Shown here in pieces: positions 45,514-54,127 of a stretch of DNA of 55,128 bases. The notes under the pieces were generated by a model. The model saw only the letters and a list, made by a program, of their open reading frames with translations. It was not told where the DNA came from and did not search any database. Numbering within the stretch: position 1 is the stretch's first letter; the number at the start of each line of letters is the position of its first letter. The stretch is taken from positions 1 through 55,128 of the forward strand of contig CACKDD010000006.1 in assembly GCA_902598825.1 (NCBI GenBank), written 5' to 3'. The translations under genes were made by a program, and so were the position numbers. This stretch comes from an uncultured Pelagibacteraceae bacterium. GTDB lineage: Bacteria; Pseudomonadota; Alphaproteobacteria; Pelagibacterales; Pelagibacteraceae.

Positions 45514-46269
45514 ATGATAAAGATTAAAGCAAAAGATGTTGATGTTTTTTACGGAAAAAAACAAGCACTCTTTAACATAAGTTTAGATATTGAGGAAAAT
45601 CAAGTAACAGCATTAATTGGTCCATCTGGTTGTGGTAAATCAACTTTCCTAAGATGTCTTAATAGAATGAATGATGTAATTGATATCTGTAGTGTTAAAG
45701 GAGAAATTTTAATTAATGACTTTAATATCAATGATAAAAGTTGTGATGTAGTAAGACTAAGAGAAAAAATTGGTATGGTTTTTCAAAAACCTAATCCTTT
45801 TCCAAAAACTTTATATGAAAATGTATCTTACGGTCCAACAATTCATGGTATGGCTCAATCAAAACAAGAAATGGATGAAATTGTTGAAACTAGTTTGAAA
45901 AAGGCTGCACTATGGGAAGAAGTAAAAGATAGATTGCATGAACCCGGAACTGGATTATCTGGAGGACAACAGCAAAGACTTTGTATTGCTAGAGCGATTT
46001 CTGTAAGACCAGAAGTTATATTGATGGACGAGCCTTGTTCAGCATTAGATCCAATAGCAACAGCACAAATTGAAGAATTGATTGATGAGTTAAAAAAAGA
46101 GCACACAATAATAATTGTAACTCATTCTATGGCTCAAGCGGCACGTGTATCTCAAAATACAGGTTTTTTTCACTTAGGACAATTGATAGAACATGGATCT
46201 ACTGATAAAATATTTAAGAATCCTGATAATACAAAAACCCAGGATTATATAACCGGGAGGTTTGGATAA
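45514..46269 (+). CDS. pstB: phosphate ABC transporter ATP-binding protein PstB
   Basis: The 251-residue ATPase drives phosphate import through PstCA. Walker A is GPSGCGKST, the signature LSGGQQQRL, Walker [14 protein letters not shown], and the H-loop VTHSMAQ, with the PstB-specific NRMND stretch after Walker A. The ATG at 45514 has GGAG five bases upstream and gives the normal N-terminus [18 protein letters not shown] 21 bases upstream (45493) would add seven residues from inside pstA and is unlikely. It overlaps phoU by one base. Confidence 0.96.
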   Translation: MIKIKAKDVDVFYGKKQALFNISLDIEENQVTALIGPSGCGKSTFLRCLNRMNDVIDICSVKGEILINDFNINDKSCDVVRLREKIGMVFQKPNPFPKTLYENVSYGPTIHGMAQSKQEMDEIVETSLKKAALWEEVKDRLHEPGTGLSGGQQQRLCIARAISVRPEVILMDEPCSALDPIATAQIEELIDELKKEHTIIIVTHSMAQAARVSQNTGFFHLGQLIEHGSTDKIFKNPDNTKTQDYITGRFG

Positions 46270-46976
46270 TGTCTGAAGCACCACATACAGTTAAATCTTA
46301 CGAAGAAGAACTAAAAAACCTGAATGCTAATATAATTAAAATGGGAAGTGCATGTGAGGATGCTTTAGGTAAAGCAATTCAAGCCATTACAACAAGAAAT
46401 AGCGATATTGCAGAAAATGTAATTCAAGATGATGAAAAAATAGATAAATATGAAGCCTTGATTGAACAACAAGTTGTAAATTTAATTGCTTTAAGACAAC
46501 CTATGGCAATTGATTTAAGAGAGACAGTAACGGCTTTGAAAATGTCTTCAGATTTAGAAAGAATAGGTGATTTAGCAAAAAATATATCCAAGAGAACACT
46601 TATGCTAAATGAAAATCTTCCAAAGAATTTGGTAGATGCATTAAATAGAGTATCTACCAATGTTCAAAAACAATTAAAATCAACATTAGACGCTTATTTA
46701 GAAAGATCTGCGCCAATGGCAGTAAATGTTTGGGAAGGCGATGAGCAAATAGATGATCTAACAAATCTTTGTATGCAAGAAGTTATAAAATATCTTAAAG
46801 AAAATGAAAAAAATTTAGAAGATGGAACTCACTTGTTGTTTGTGACTAAAAACGTTGAGCGTATTGGTGATCATACTACAAATGTTGCAGAACAAATTTT
46901 TTATTTAGTTAAAGGTGAATATTTAGAAGGTGACAGACCTAAGGGCACCGAGCCAATTGTAACTGGAGAAAAATGA
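46269..46976 (+). CDS. phoU: phosphate transport system regulatory protein PhoU
   Basis: PhoU links the Pst transporter to PhoR and keeps the regulon off when phosphate is plentiful. The 235-residue protein has two three-helix PhoU repeats (about 10-115 and 120-220), each with the conserved metal-binding-type motif: KMSSDLERIGDLAKNISKR in the first and VTKNVERIGDHTTNVAEQIFY in the second. Length is standard. It lies between pstB (one-base overlap) and phoB (three-base gap), as in many pst-pho operons. Confidence 0.96.
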   Translation: MSEAPHTVKSYEEELKNLNANIIKMGSACEDALGKAIQAITTRNSDIAENVIQDDEKIDKYEALIEQQVVNLIALRQPMAIDLRETVTALKMSSDLERIGDLAKNISKRTLMLNENLPKNLVDALNRVSTNVQKQLKSTLDAYLERSAPMAVNVWEGDEQIDDLTNLCMQEVIKYLKENEKNLEDGTHLLFVTKNVERIGDHTTNVAEQIFYLVKGEYLEGDRPKGTEPIVTGEK

Positions 46977-46979
46977 TTT

Positions 46980-47663
46980 ATGTCAGCTCATGTTTTCATA
47001 GCTGAAGATGAAGCATCAATTGTTAGTTTGTTAAAGTACAATCTTGAAAAAGAAGGTTATAAAGTTAGTCATTCAGAAAATGGAGAAGATGCTCTTAAAC
47101 AAATAAAATCAAAACAGCCAGATTTGATATTAATGGATTGGATGTTACCTGAATTATCTGGTGTTGAAATTTGTAAAAACTTAAAAAAAGATAATAAGTT
47201 TAATGATATTCCTGTCATTATGTTAACTGCAAAAGGGGAGGAAGAAGACAAATTAAAAGCATTTGATACAGGTGCAGATGATTATGTAACTAAACCTTTT
47301 AGTCAAAAAGAATTAAATGCTAGAATTAAATCTTTATTGAAAAGATCTAAGCCTCAATCATCATCAGACATTGTAGAATTTACTGATTTAAAAATAGATC
47401 GGATTACAAAAAGAGTTTATAGAAAAGATAAGGAAATTACTTTAGGTCCAACTGAATTTAAACTATTAGATTTTTTTATCAAAAATCCAAAAAGAGTTTA
47501 TTCAAGAGAACAACTTTTAAATAATGTTTGGGGGGAAGATATATATGTTGAGTCTAGAACAGTAGATGTTCATATTAGAAGATTAAGACAAGCAATTAAC
47601 ATACAAAATACAAAACCTTTAATTAGAACAGTGAGATCAGCTGGTTATTCTTTAGAATCTTGA
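46980..47663 (+). CDS. phoB: phosphate regulon response regulator PhoB
   Basis: PhoB is the DNA-binding activator of the Pho regulon. The 227-residue protein has an N-terminal receiver domain (E9/D10, phosphoacceptor D53 in LMDWMLPE, T83, K105 in VTKPFS) and a C-terminal OmpR-type winged helix with LGPTEFKLLDFFIKN, REQLLNNVWGED and the recognition helix in SRTVDVHIRRLR. It is expected to bind the 11-bp-period heptamers found at pstS, plcP, the kinase gene and the arsenate operon. The last 19 bases overlap the convergent sixA-like gene. Confidence 0.96.
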   Translation: MSAHVFIAEDEASIVSLLKYNLEKEGYKVSHSENGEDALKQIKSKQPDLILMDWMLPELSGVEICKNLKKDNKFNDIPVIMLTAKGEEEDKLKAFDTGADDYVTKPFSQKELNARIKSLLKRSKPQSSSDIVEFTDLKIDRITKRVYRKDKEITLGPTEFKLLDFFIKNPKRVYSREQLLNNVWGEDIYVESRTVDVHIRRLRQAINIQNTKPLIRTVRSAGYSLES

Positions 47664-48169
47664 AGATCTTTGGGCCTTATAAATTTTTTTAATACTCCTT
47701 TTTTCTCAACTTCATTCCAGGATTTAATATCAAACTCAATTTTTACAAATGCTGAAGTTGGAAACTTATAATTCATTAGTTTAAAATTATTCGTATTATG
47801 ATTTTTTGTAAGATTTCGTACTAAATTTTTCACTGATGGTTCATGGTTTATAATCAAAATTGATTTATATTCACTGGATATTTCTTTAATTTTTTTTATA
47901 ATTGCATTCTCATCAACTAAATATAAATCTTTTGAAAAATTAACTTTTTTTGGTTTATTAATTTTCTTGGACAAAATTTGAAAAGTTTTTTTTGTTCTTT
48001 TTGATGATGAAACTAATGCATAATCAAATTTAAATTTTTTTTTAACAAAAAATTCACAAATCATTTTTGCATTTTTCTTGCCTCTTTTGCTAAGTGGTCT
48101 ATCAAAATCATTAATACTTAAATCATCCCAACTAGATTTTGCGTGTCTCATGACGTATAATTGATACAT
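47645..48169 (-). CDS. SixA-like histidine phosphatase
   Basis: A 174-residue member of the histidine phosphatase (phosphoglycerate mutase-like) superfamily, closest in pattern to SixA, the phosphohistidine phosphatase. The catalytic motif is VMRHAKSSW (R8, H9) at the very N-terminus, followed by DFDRPLSKRGKKNA, LVSSSKRTKKT and the second catalytic His in ILIINHEPSVKNLV. The start at ATG 48169 puts the RHA motif at its normal place; a longer frame running to 48262 would enter ppk and lacks family support. It lies between phoB (19-base overlap) and divergent ppk (13-base gap), suggesting a link to phosphotransfer or phosphate control. Confidence 0.87.
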   Translation of the reverse strand: MYQLYVMRHAKSSWDDLSINDFDRPLSKRGKKNAKMICEFFVKKKFKFDYALVSSSKRTKKTFQILSKKINKPKKVNFSKDLYLVDENAIIKKIKEISSEYKSILIINHEPSVKNLVRNLTKNHNTNNFKLMNYKFPTSAFVKIEFDIKSWNEVEKKGVLKKFIRPKDLQDSKE

Positions 48170-48182
48170 AAAATCTAAATAT

Positions 48183-50339
48183 ATGACTGCTTTAAAAAAA
48201 CAACATAAAGAAGAGCTGAAATCTAAATATATAAATAGAGAGCTTTCTTGGTTAAAATTCAACGACAGAGTACTTTTAGAGGCGCAAAATATCGAAAATC
48301 CTCTTTATGAAAGAGTAAAGTTTTTATCAATTGCTGGGTCTAATCTAGATGAATTTTTTATGGTCCGTGTTGCAGGATTATATAGCCAAATAAAACAAGA
48401 AGTTGACTCTTTAAGTTCTGATGGTTTGACACCTGAAGAACAAATGGATGAGGTAGTACTTGAAACCAAGAATCTATTAAGAAAACAGAACAAAATTTTT
48501 ATTCAACTGATTATGGAATTAAAAAAAAATAATATCAATTTAGTTAAGCCAGTAAATTTAAATACTAAGGATAAAAAAAAACTTCTAGAAATATTTAAAG
48601 AAGAGATTTACCCTTTATTAACACCATCAGCAATTGATCCTGCACACCCATTTCCATTTATAATCAATCAAGGAAGAGCAATTGTAATGAAGTTAAGAAA
48701 AAAAAATAAAAAAAGGATTTTAAACTCAATAATTGTAATACCAAAAGCATTATCTAGATTTATTGAAATAGAGTCTTCTAAAAATCATAAGAAGTTTGTT
48801 ATTCTAGATGACGTAATAAGTTTTTTTGCTAATGAAATTTTTCCAGATCATGATTTAGAAAAGAAAATGATTTTTAGAGTAATAAGAGACAGCGATGTAG
48901 AGATTCAAGAGGAAGCAGAAGATTTAGTTAGATCTTTTGAATTGGCTTTAAAAAGACGTAGAACGGGTGATATTGTTCGTTTAGAGGTTCTTGAAAATAG
49001 CGATAACGAATTGGTAAGATTTATAACTAATAAATTAGACACAAATCCTGACTATATTTATGATGTTGCTGGCCTTGTTGGAATTCAAGATATAGATCAA
49101 ATATGTAAAGTAAAAAATCCAAAATTAAGATTTAAGCATTTTACGCCTAGAGAAGTTGAAAGATTAAAAGAATATAATGATAATTTTTTTGAAACTATTA
49201 AAAAGAAAGATTTAGTTGTTCATCATCCTTTTGAAACATTTGACTCAGTAATTGAATTTCTAAACCAAGCAGCAAATGATAAAAAAGTTATAGCTATTAA
49301 ACAAACTTTATATAGAACAACTCTAGACTCACCAATTGTTAAAGCTTTAATAACAGCTGCAGAAAACGGAAAAACAGTTACCGCTTTAATTGAAATTAAA
49401 GCTAGATTTGATGAGGAAGCTAATATTCAACTATCAAGAAGTTTAGAAAAAGTAGGTGTCCAAATTGTTTATGGTTTTGCCAAATATAAAACCCATGCAA
49501 AATCATCATTAGTTTTAAGAAGAGAACAAGGAAAAATACAAACTTATTTTCATTTAGGAACTGGCAATTATCATCCTGTAAATGCTAAAATTTATACTGA
49601 TTTATCTTTATTTAGTTGTGATAAAAGGATGGCCTCTGATGTTGAGAAATTTTTTAATTATGTAACCGGATACGCAAAACCAAAAAATCTTAATAAAATT
49701 TCTATTTCGCCAGTAAATATGAGGCAAACTTTAAATGAAAATATTGATGCTGAAATTAGAAATTCTAAAAATGGGAAATTTGCAGCTATTTGGGCAAAAA
49801 TGAACTCTTTAGTAGATCCAGAAATTATTGATAAATTTTATGAGGCTTCAAATGCTGGTGTAAAAATTCATTTATTTGTAAGGGGTGTTTGTTGTTTAAG
49901 ACCAGGAGTTAAAAATAGATCAGAAAATATAGTTGTAAAAAGTATCATTGGAAGATTTTTAGAGCATTCTAGAATTTATTGTTTTAGTAACGGTACTAAA
50001 AAAATGCCTAATAGAAATGCAAAAGTATATATTTCGTCAGCTGATTTAATGCCGAGAAATTTAAATCGAAGAGTAGAACTTCTAGTCCCAATTGAAAATG
50101 AGACTGTTCATGAACAGATTTTAGATCAAATAATGTTAGCAAATTATCTTGATACTAATCAGAGCTGGGAACTTGAAGCTGATGGTAATTATAAAAAAAT
50201 TAAATATAGTAAGAGCGATTCCTTTTCAGCTCATGAATATTTTATGAATAATCCGAGCTTATCTGGAAGGGGTAAAGCTAAATTAAAAATGCAGCCTAAA
50301 CAACTGCACTTAAGATTGATTAAAAGTGGAAGTAATTAA
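48183..50339 (+). CDS. ppk: polyphosphate kinase 1
   Basis: PPK1 makes polyphosphate from ATP and is a membrane-associated enzyme. The 718-residue protein has the N-terminal domain opening YINRELSWLKFNDRVL, the head domain, and two phospholipase-D-like C-terminal domains. The autophosphorylated His is in KYKTHAKSSLVLRRE, with the second conserved His in LEHSRIYCFSNG and Arg residues in ALIEIKARFDEEANI. A TATAAT hexamer (48156-48161) lies 21 bases before the ATG. ppx overlaps its end by 14 bases, so synthesis and breakdown of polyphosphate are coupled at the gene level. Confidence 0.95.
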   Translation: MTALKKQHKEELKSKYINRELSWLKFNDRVLLEAQNIENPLYERVKFLSIAGSNLDEFFMVRVAGLYSQIKQEVDSLSSDGLTPEEQMDEVVLETKNLLRKQNKIFIQLIMELKKNNINLVKPVNLNTKDKKKLLEIFKEEIYPLLTPSAIDPAHPFPFIINQGRAIVMKLRKKNKKRILNSIIVIPKALSRFIEIESSKNHKKFVILDDVISFFANEIFPDHDLEKKMIFRVIRDSDVEIQEEAEDLVRSFELALKRRRTGDIVRLEVLENSDNELVRFITNKLDTNPDYIYDVAGLVGIQDIDQICKVKNPKLRFKHFTPREVERLKEYNDNFFETIKKKDLVVHHPFETFDSVIEFLNQAANDKKVIAIKQTLYRTTLDSPIVKALITAAENGKTVTALIEIKARFDEEANIQLSRSLEKVGVQIVYGFAKYKTHAKSSLVLRREQGKIQTYFHLGTGNYHPVNAKIYTDLSLFSCDKRMASDVEKFFNYVTGYAKPKNLNKISISPVNMRQTLNENIDAEIRNSKNGKFAAIWAKMNSLVDPEIIDKFYEASNAGVKIHLFVRGVCCLRPGVKNRSENIVVKSIIGRFLEHSRIYCFSNGTKKMPNRNAKVYISSADLMPRNLNRRVELLVPIENETVHEQILDQIMLANYLDTNQSWELEADGNYKKIKYSKSDSFSAHEYFMNNPSLSGRGKAKLKMQPKQLHLRLIKSGSN

Positions 50340-51837
50340 AAGTAAAAATAGTTTAAAATTAAAACAGGCAAAATTAGCTATAATAGACATTGGATCAAAC
50401 TCTATAAGAATGCTAATTTATGAAGATTTCAGTTCTTCTCGTGTGCCTTTTTTTAATGAAAAAGCAGTTTGTGAACTTGGAAAAAATTTAGATAAATCCA
50501 AAAAACTTCACAGATCTGGTACCGAATATGCTTTAAAAGTTTTAAAAAGATTTTCTGAAATTTTAAATGTTTCAAAAATCACAAATCTAAAGATTATTGC
50601 AACAGCAGTTATAAGAGAAGCAACTGATACAAAACCTTTTATTGATGAAGTTGAAAAACTTTTTAAAACTAAGATCAATATATTATCAGGTGAAGAAGAA
50701 GCTACATGCTCAGCTGAGGGAGTAAAAATAGGTTTTGAAAATGTTGATGGATTAGTTGCCGATCTGGGTGGTGGTAGTTTGGAGTTAGCCCGAGTTGAAA
50801 ACAATATAGTAACAAATAAGACCTCATTACCTGTTGGTGTTTTAAGATTAATGAATAATCCAATAGTTAAAAAAAGAAATTTAGCAAAATATATTAAAAA
50901 ATTATTAAGAGATGAAAAATGGCTCTCAAAAAAGAAGTTTAATAATCTATATTTAGTTGGAGGCACTTGGCGAGCATTATTTAAGTTACATCTTTTTCAA
51001 AATAATCATCCAGTACATATAATTCATCAATATAGTATTGATAATAACGTTTTATCTAAATTTGTTGAAAAAATTTCTTCTTTTAATAAATCCAAACTTA
51101 AAACAGTTGAGTATATTTCAAAATCTAGAACATCATATTTGCCCTATAGTTGTATTATACTTGATGAAATTATGAAACTTTCAAATCCAAAAAAAATTAT
51201 TTGTTCTATAAGTGGTTTGCGTGAAGGATCTTTATCAATTGACTATTTTAAAGATGCAAAAGAATCTGAAATCTTTTACAAAGCACTTGAGAAGGTTGCA
51301 CAAAAAAGAGGTGATCTAGGATCAAATTATAAAAGATATTATGATTTTATTCAGCCAGTTTTTGAAGGTAATGAGCACTTTAATAAGAAATTATTATATT
51401 TGGCATGTGTATTAAGTCATATGGACTGGGGATTAGGAGCATTTCAAAAAGCTGAATTGGTATTTCAAGAAACGATAAATACTCCATTACTTAGACTGAC
51501 ACATAAAGAAAGAATACAATTAGCTTTGTCATGCTATTGGCGTTACTGTAGTATCAAGTATAATCCAAAGATGGATTATCTAACTTTTTTAAATAATAAT
51601 GAAATTTTTTCAAGCAAACAAGTGGGAGCAGCATTGAGATTTTCACAATCATTGACCTCGATATCTACGATATTCTTGGAGGAGTTTAAATTATATAAAA
51701 GAGGTAATGCTGTATTTTTAAAAATTCCATCACAACATCAAGAAATAATTTCAAAACAAGTAACTAAAAGATTTAAAGCTCTTGCTAGAGAATTATTTTT
51801 AGAACCAAGAGTCATTTATTCTAATAATTCAAAATAA
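50326..51837 (+). CDS. ppx: Ppx/GppA exopolyphosphatase-type phosphatase
   Basis: This 503-residue protein is a Ppx/GppA phosphatase of the ASKHA fold, expected to remove terminal phosphates from polyphosphate and perhaps pppGpp. Visible motifs are IDIGSNSIRMLIYED near residue 20, IATAVIREATD, LSGEEEATCSAEGVKIG and ADLGGGSLELA, with an HD-like helical C-terminal region. The GTG start at 50326 lies inside ppk; a long Lys-rich N-terminal lead of about 16 residues precedes the first strand. The product follows PPK1 in the same transcript. Confidence 0.92.
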   Translation: MEVIKSKNSLKLKQAKLAIIDIGSNSIRMLIYEDFSSSRVPFFNEKAVCELGKNLDKSKKLHRSGTEYALKVLKRFSEILNVSKITNLKIIATAVIREATDTKPFIDEVEKLFKTKINILSGEEEATCSAEGVKIGFENVDGLVADLGGGSLELARVENNIVTNKTSLPVGVLRLMNNPIVKKRNLAKYIKKLLRDEKWLSKKKFNNLYLVGGTWRALFKLHLFQNNHPVHIIHQYSIDNNVLSKFVEKISSFNKSKLKTVEYISKSRTSYLPYSCIILDEIMKLSNPKKIICSISGLREGSLSIDYFKDAKESEIFYKALEKVAQKRGDLGSNYKRYYDFIQPVFEGNEHFNKKLLYLACVLSHMDWGLGAFQKAELVFQETINTPLLRLTHKERIQLALSCYWRYCSIKYNPKMDYLTFLNNNEIFSSKQVGAALRFSQSLTSISTIFLEEFKLYKRGNAVFLKIPSQHQEIISKQVTKRFKALARELFLEPRVIYSNNSK

Positions 51838-51970
51838 ACTTAAGTTAATTAAACTTTAACAATAAGTAAATAATTTTGTAACTTATTTTATCTATAAAAG
51901 TCTTAACAAAATTTAAAATACTAAGTCTCATTATTTCCTTCCTAGTAATTGAATTTTGTTAATTAACTAA

Positions 51971-52002
51971 TTACTTCCTTCTCTTTATTGAGAGGGAAGT
52001 AA
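51971..52002. repeat. 13-bp inverted repeat between ppx and the small coiled-coil gene
   Basis: TTACTTCCTTCTC (51971-51983) and GAGAGGGAAGTAA (51990-52002) flank a six-base loop and pair throughout, with one T-G wobble. No T run follows on either strand, so a classic terminator is unlikely; it could be a bidirectional 3'-end hairpin. The rest of the 181-base gap (51838-52018) is AT-rich with nothing recognised. Confidence 0.6.
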
Positions 52003-52018
52003 GAAGATTTATTTGATA

Positions 52019-52219
52019 TTAATTATTTATAGATGCAGGAGACTGCTCTGCTTTTTTAGCGAGTTTTTTTGCTTTTTTTTCTGCAACTTTCTTTTCTAGA
52101 GCAGCAATTTTAATATTAACATTTGATAACTTTTTCTCTTTAGCTGTAATTTTATTTTTCAGTCTATCAATTGCTTTTAAAATTTTTGTTTTTTTCTTCT
52201 CATTTTTTTCTACCCCCAA
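52019..52219 (-). CDS. small lysine-rich coiled-coil protein, hypothetical
   Basis: A 66-residue frame read from a TTG at 52219, with a GGGGG run directly after it. The protein is about one-third lysine and has heptad-like spacing of Leu/Ile/Val from residue 15 to 50 (AIDRLKNKI, LSNVNIKIAALEKKVAEKK), so it should form a coiled coil, followed by an Ala/Lys-rich segment and a SPASINN end. I do not recognise it. Lysine-rich frames arise easily in this AT-rich DNA, but the Ala/Glu/Lys pattern looks protein-like. It could be a DNA- or RNA-binding small protein; function unknown. Confidence 0.5.
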   Translation of the reverse strand: MGVEKNEKKKTKILKAIDRLKNKITAKEKKLSNVNIKIAALEKKVAEKKAKKLAKKAEQSPASINN

Positions 52220-52286
52220 ATTATTTAATTAATTATTTAATCACATAATTCATAAATCTAAAAGTTAATTTGATACAACCTATAGT

Positions 52287-52778
52287 TTATAAATTTTTAA
52301 TATTTTTTATTAAATATAAAAACATTGCTATGTGAGAACTATTATTAAATTTTTGATTTAATATTAATCTAAATATATCGCTTTGATTAAACAGATGAAT
52401 TCTAATACCTTTTTCAGGCTTTGAAATTTTTATTAAGTCTTTCGTAAAATAACCAGTAATTTTAGTAGTTAATCGCCCAGGCTCAGTATAAAAAGTTATA
52501 ATTTTACTCAATTTTGATCTTGATTTATAACCTGTTTCTTCTTTTAATTCTTTATGAGCTGATTGCAGAGTTGTTTCTTTTTTTTCTACTATCCCAGAAG
52601 GAAACTCATAATTAATTTTGTTAATCGGAACTCTTTTTTGAGAAACTACTATATATTTCTCTTTAATCTTAGGTATTACCAATGAAAGATTAGAAGTTTC
52701 AAGATAATGATAAAACTCTTTTTTCTTAAATTTTTTGTTAATTAAACTTATTCGATTAGTAAGTTTTATATTTTTCAA
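52287..52778 (-). CDS. NUDIX hydrolase
   Basis: The 163-residue protein contains a NUDIX box in the segment PSGIVEKKETTLQSAHKELKEETGYKS, matching G-x5-E-x7-xE-x-x-EE-x-G with Lys in place of the usual Arg. FYTEPGRLTTKITGYFTK follows and resembles ADP-sugar pyrophosphatases, so an ADP-ribose or nucleotide-sugar type substrate is possible but unproven. It is the last gene of the minus-strand operon with the aquaporin and arsC, overlapping the aquaporin by four bases. Why a NUDIX enzyme belongs to this operon is unclear. Confidence 0.85.
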   Translation of the reverse strand: MKNIKLTNRISLINKKFKKKEFYHYLETSNLSLVIPKIKEKYIVVSQKRVPINKINYEFPSGIVEKKETTLQSAHKELKEETGYKSRSKLSKIITFYTEPGRLTTKITGYFTKDLIKISKPEKGIRIHLFNQSDIFRLILNQKFNNSSHIAMFLYLIKNIKNL

Positions 52779-53434
52779 TTTTTCTCTAAAAATAACTTTT
52801 TAACAATAAATACAGCAATTAACATTCCTAAAAGCTCAGCTAAAATATAATAAGGAGTGTTTAAATAATTTATACCAGTAAACGAATCTGTAAAAGTTCT
52901 AGCAATTGTAACAGCTGGATTTGCAAAAGATGTTGATGAAGTAAACCAATAACCAGCAGTAATATAAAGACCAACACTAGCAGCAACAGCAATTTTTCCT
53001 GACTTCATAGAGCCAAAAATTATTATTATAAGCCCCAATGTTGCTATTACCTCAGATGTGAATATGTAAATTCCATCTCTTGACTTAGTAGATAATTCAT
53101 AAATTTCATGTTCAAAAAAGAAATTGGCTAAACCAACACCAATCAAGCAACCAACCAATTGAGCAATGATATAGTAGGGTAATAGTTTCTTTTTTAATTT
53201 ACCTGTTATTGTCATTGCGATACTTACAAATGGATTAAAGTGAGCTCCTGATACATCAGCAAATACTGTAATAAGGACAAATAAACCTGCTCCTGTTGCT
53301 ATTGTGTTTGCAATTAACATCACCGCAACGTCATTGGTTAGGTTTTCAGCCATTAAACCTGAGCCAACAATAATCATTACTAAAAAACAACTGCCTATTA
53401 GTTCAGCAAGAAAATAACGACTTTTATTTTTCAT
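52775..53434 (-). CDS. MIP/aquaporin-family channel, probable arsenite channel
   Basis: The 219-residue protein has six membrane segments and two half-helix loops typical of aquaporins. The first loop reads GAHFNPFVSIAMT, with NPF (67-69) instead of NPA; the second is FANPAVTIART with NPA at 172-174 and the filter Arg at 179. It overlaps arsC by 11 bases. In Sinorhizobium meliloti an aquaporin (AqpS) in an ars operon lets arsenite out after ArsC reduces arsenate, and the same pairing suggests that role here. No arsenite pump (ArsB/Acr3) is in the window, so the channel may be the main exit route. Confidence 0.88.
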   Translation of the reverse strand: MKNKSRYFLAELIGSCFLVMIIVGSGLMAENLTNDVAVMLIANTIATGAGLFVLITVFADVSGAHFNPFVSIAMTITGKLKKKLLPYYIIAQLVGCLIGVGLANFFFEHEIYELSTKSRDGIYIFTSEVIATLGLIIIIFGSMKSGKIAVAASVGLYITAGYWFTSSTSFANPAVTIARTFTDSFTGINYLNTPYYILAELLGMLIAVFIVKKLFLEKN

Positions 53435-53855
53435 TTATTAATTCCTTTATTCTTTTATGAATATTATTGTAAACTTTTTCAATTATTTCATCTTTTTTAT
53501 TTAAGTCATTTGTTTCATTAAGTAATTTAACGGGATCCTCTATATCCCAATGAATTATCTGATCTTTATTTGGCCAAATAGGGCAGACTTCGTTATTGGC
53601 ATTATTACAAACTGTAATAACATAATCCATTTTAATTTGACCATTAATAAACCCATTAAAATTTTTAGATCTATAATTTGAAAGATCATAATGTTTTGAT
53701 AATAAATAATTCTTCACATCTTCATTTACTTTTCCTGTTGGATTACTTCCGGCACTAAAACCCTTATACATATCGTCATACTCATTATTTATTATACTTT
53801 CAGCAATAATACTTCTCGCTGAATTACCTGTGCATACGAACAATATATTCTTCAT
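53424..53855 (-). CDS. arsC: arsenate reductase of the low-molecular-weight phosphatase type
   Basis: The 143-residue protein opens with ILFVCTGNSARSIIAESI, which holds the P-loop C-x5-R (C8 to R14) of low-molecular-weight tyrosine phosphatases. FSAGSNPTGKVNEDV and TVCNNANNEVCPIWPNKDQIIHWDIEDP, with its two further cysteines, mark it as thioredoxin-coupled ArsC rather than a tyrosine phosphatase. It would reduce arsenate that enters through Pst as a phosphate mimic. The ATG follows the stop of the small membrane protein gene directly. Confidence 0.92.
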   Translation of the reverse strand: MKNILFVCTGNSARSIIAESIINNEYDDMYKGFSAGSNPTGKVNEDVKNYLLSKHYDLSNYRSKNFNGFINGQIKMDYVITVCNNANNEVCPIWPNKDQIIHWDIEDPVKLLNETNDLNKKDEIIEKVYNNIHKRIKELINEK

Positions 53856-54077
53856 TTAAAAAATAACTTTATAAATACCAATTACAAACAATGGAATTTG
53901 TAATCCAAAGTTAGTTAAAATTGCTTTATCTTTGCTCATAAATCCTGCAATAGTCCATCCAACAACTCCTAATCCATGAAAATATATATTTAATGGATAT
54001 ATATTTAAATTTGTAAGAAGTATTCCTACTAAAACTAAGAATGTACTGATCCACTTTAGATATTTTTTTATAAACAT
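53856..54077 (-). CDS. small membrane protein of unknown function, first gene of the arsC operon
   Basis: This 73-residue protein has two or three hydrophobic segments (about 7-25, 32-47 and 55-72) with a short basic N-terminus and a central GLGVVGWTIAGFMSKDKA that resembles small two- or three-helix membrane proteins. I cannot assign a function. An AAAGGGGA ribosome site precedes the ATG at 54077. It directly abuts arsC and follows the Pho-box-like repeat, so it is the promoter-proximal gene of the phosphate/arsenate operon. Confidence 0.8.
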   Translation of the reverse strand: MFIKKYLKWISTFLVLVGILLTNLNIYPLNIYFHGLGVVGWTIAGFMSKDKAILTNFGLQIPLFVIGIYKVIF

Positions 54078-54098
54078 AAAATCCCCTTTCTTTGTTAT

Positions 54099-54127
54099 TA
54101 TTTCAGTTGTGTTAAGAATTTATTACA
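54099..54127 (-). promoter_or_regulatory. Pho-box-like direct repeats upstream of the arsC operon
   Basis: On the minus strand: TGTAATA (54127-54121), AATT, CTTAACA (54116-54110), CAAC, TGAAATA (54105-54099). The three heptamers keep an exact 11-bp period and resemble the pstS repeats, with the first and second fitting best. The box ends 21 bases before the start codon, closer than at pstS. Confidence 0.55.

Noticed and set aside
48170..48262. Extended N-terminus of the SixA-like protein
   Set aside because: The extra 31 residues run into ppk and place the RHA motif too far from the N-terminus; ATG 48169 fits the family.
50508..50966. 152-residue minus-strand frame inside ppx
   Set aside because: Shadow frame opposite well-supported ppx motifs; its composition mirrors the sense codons.
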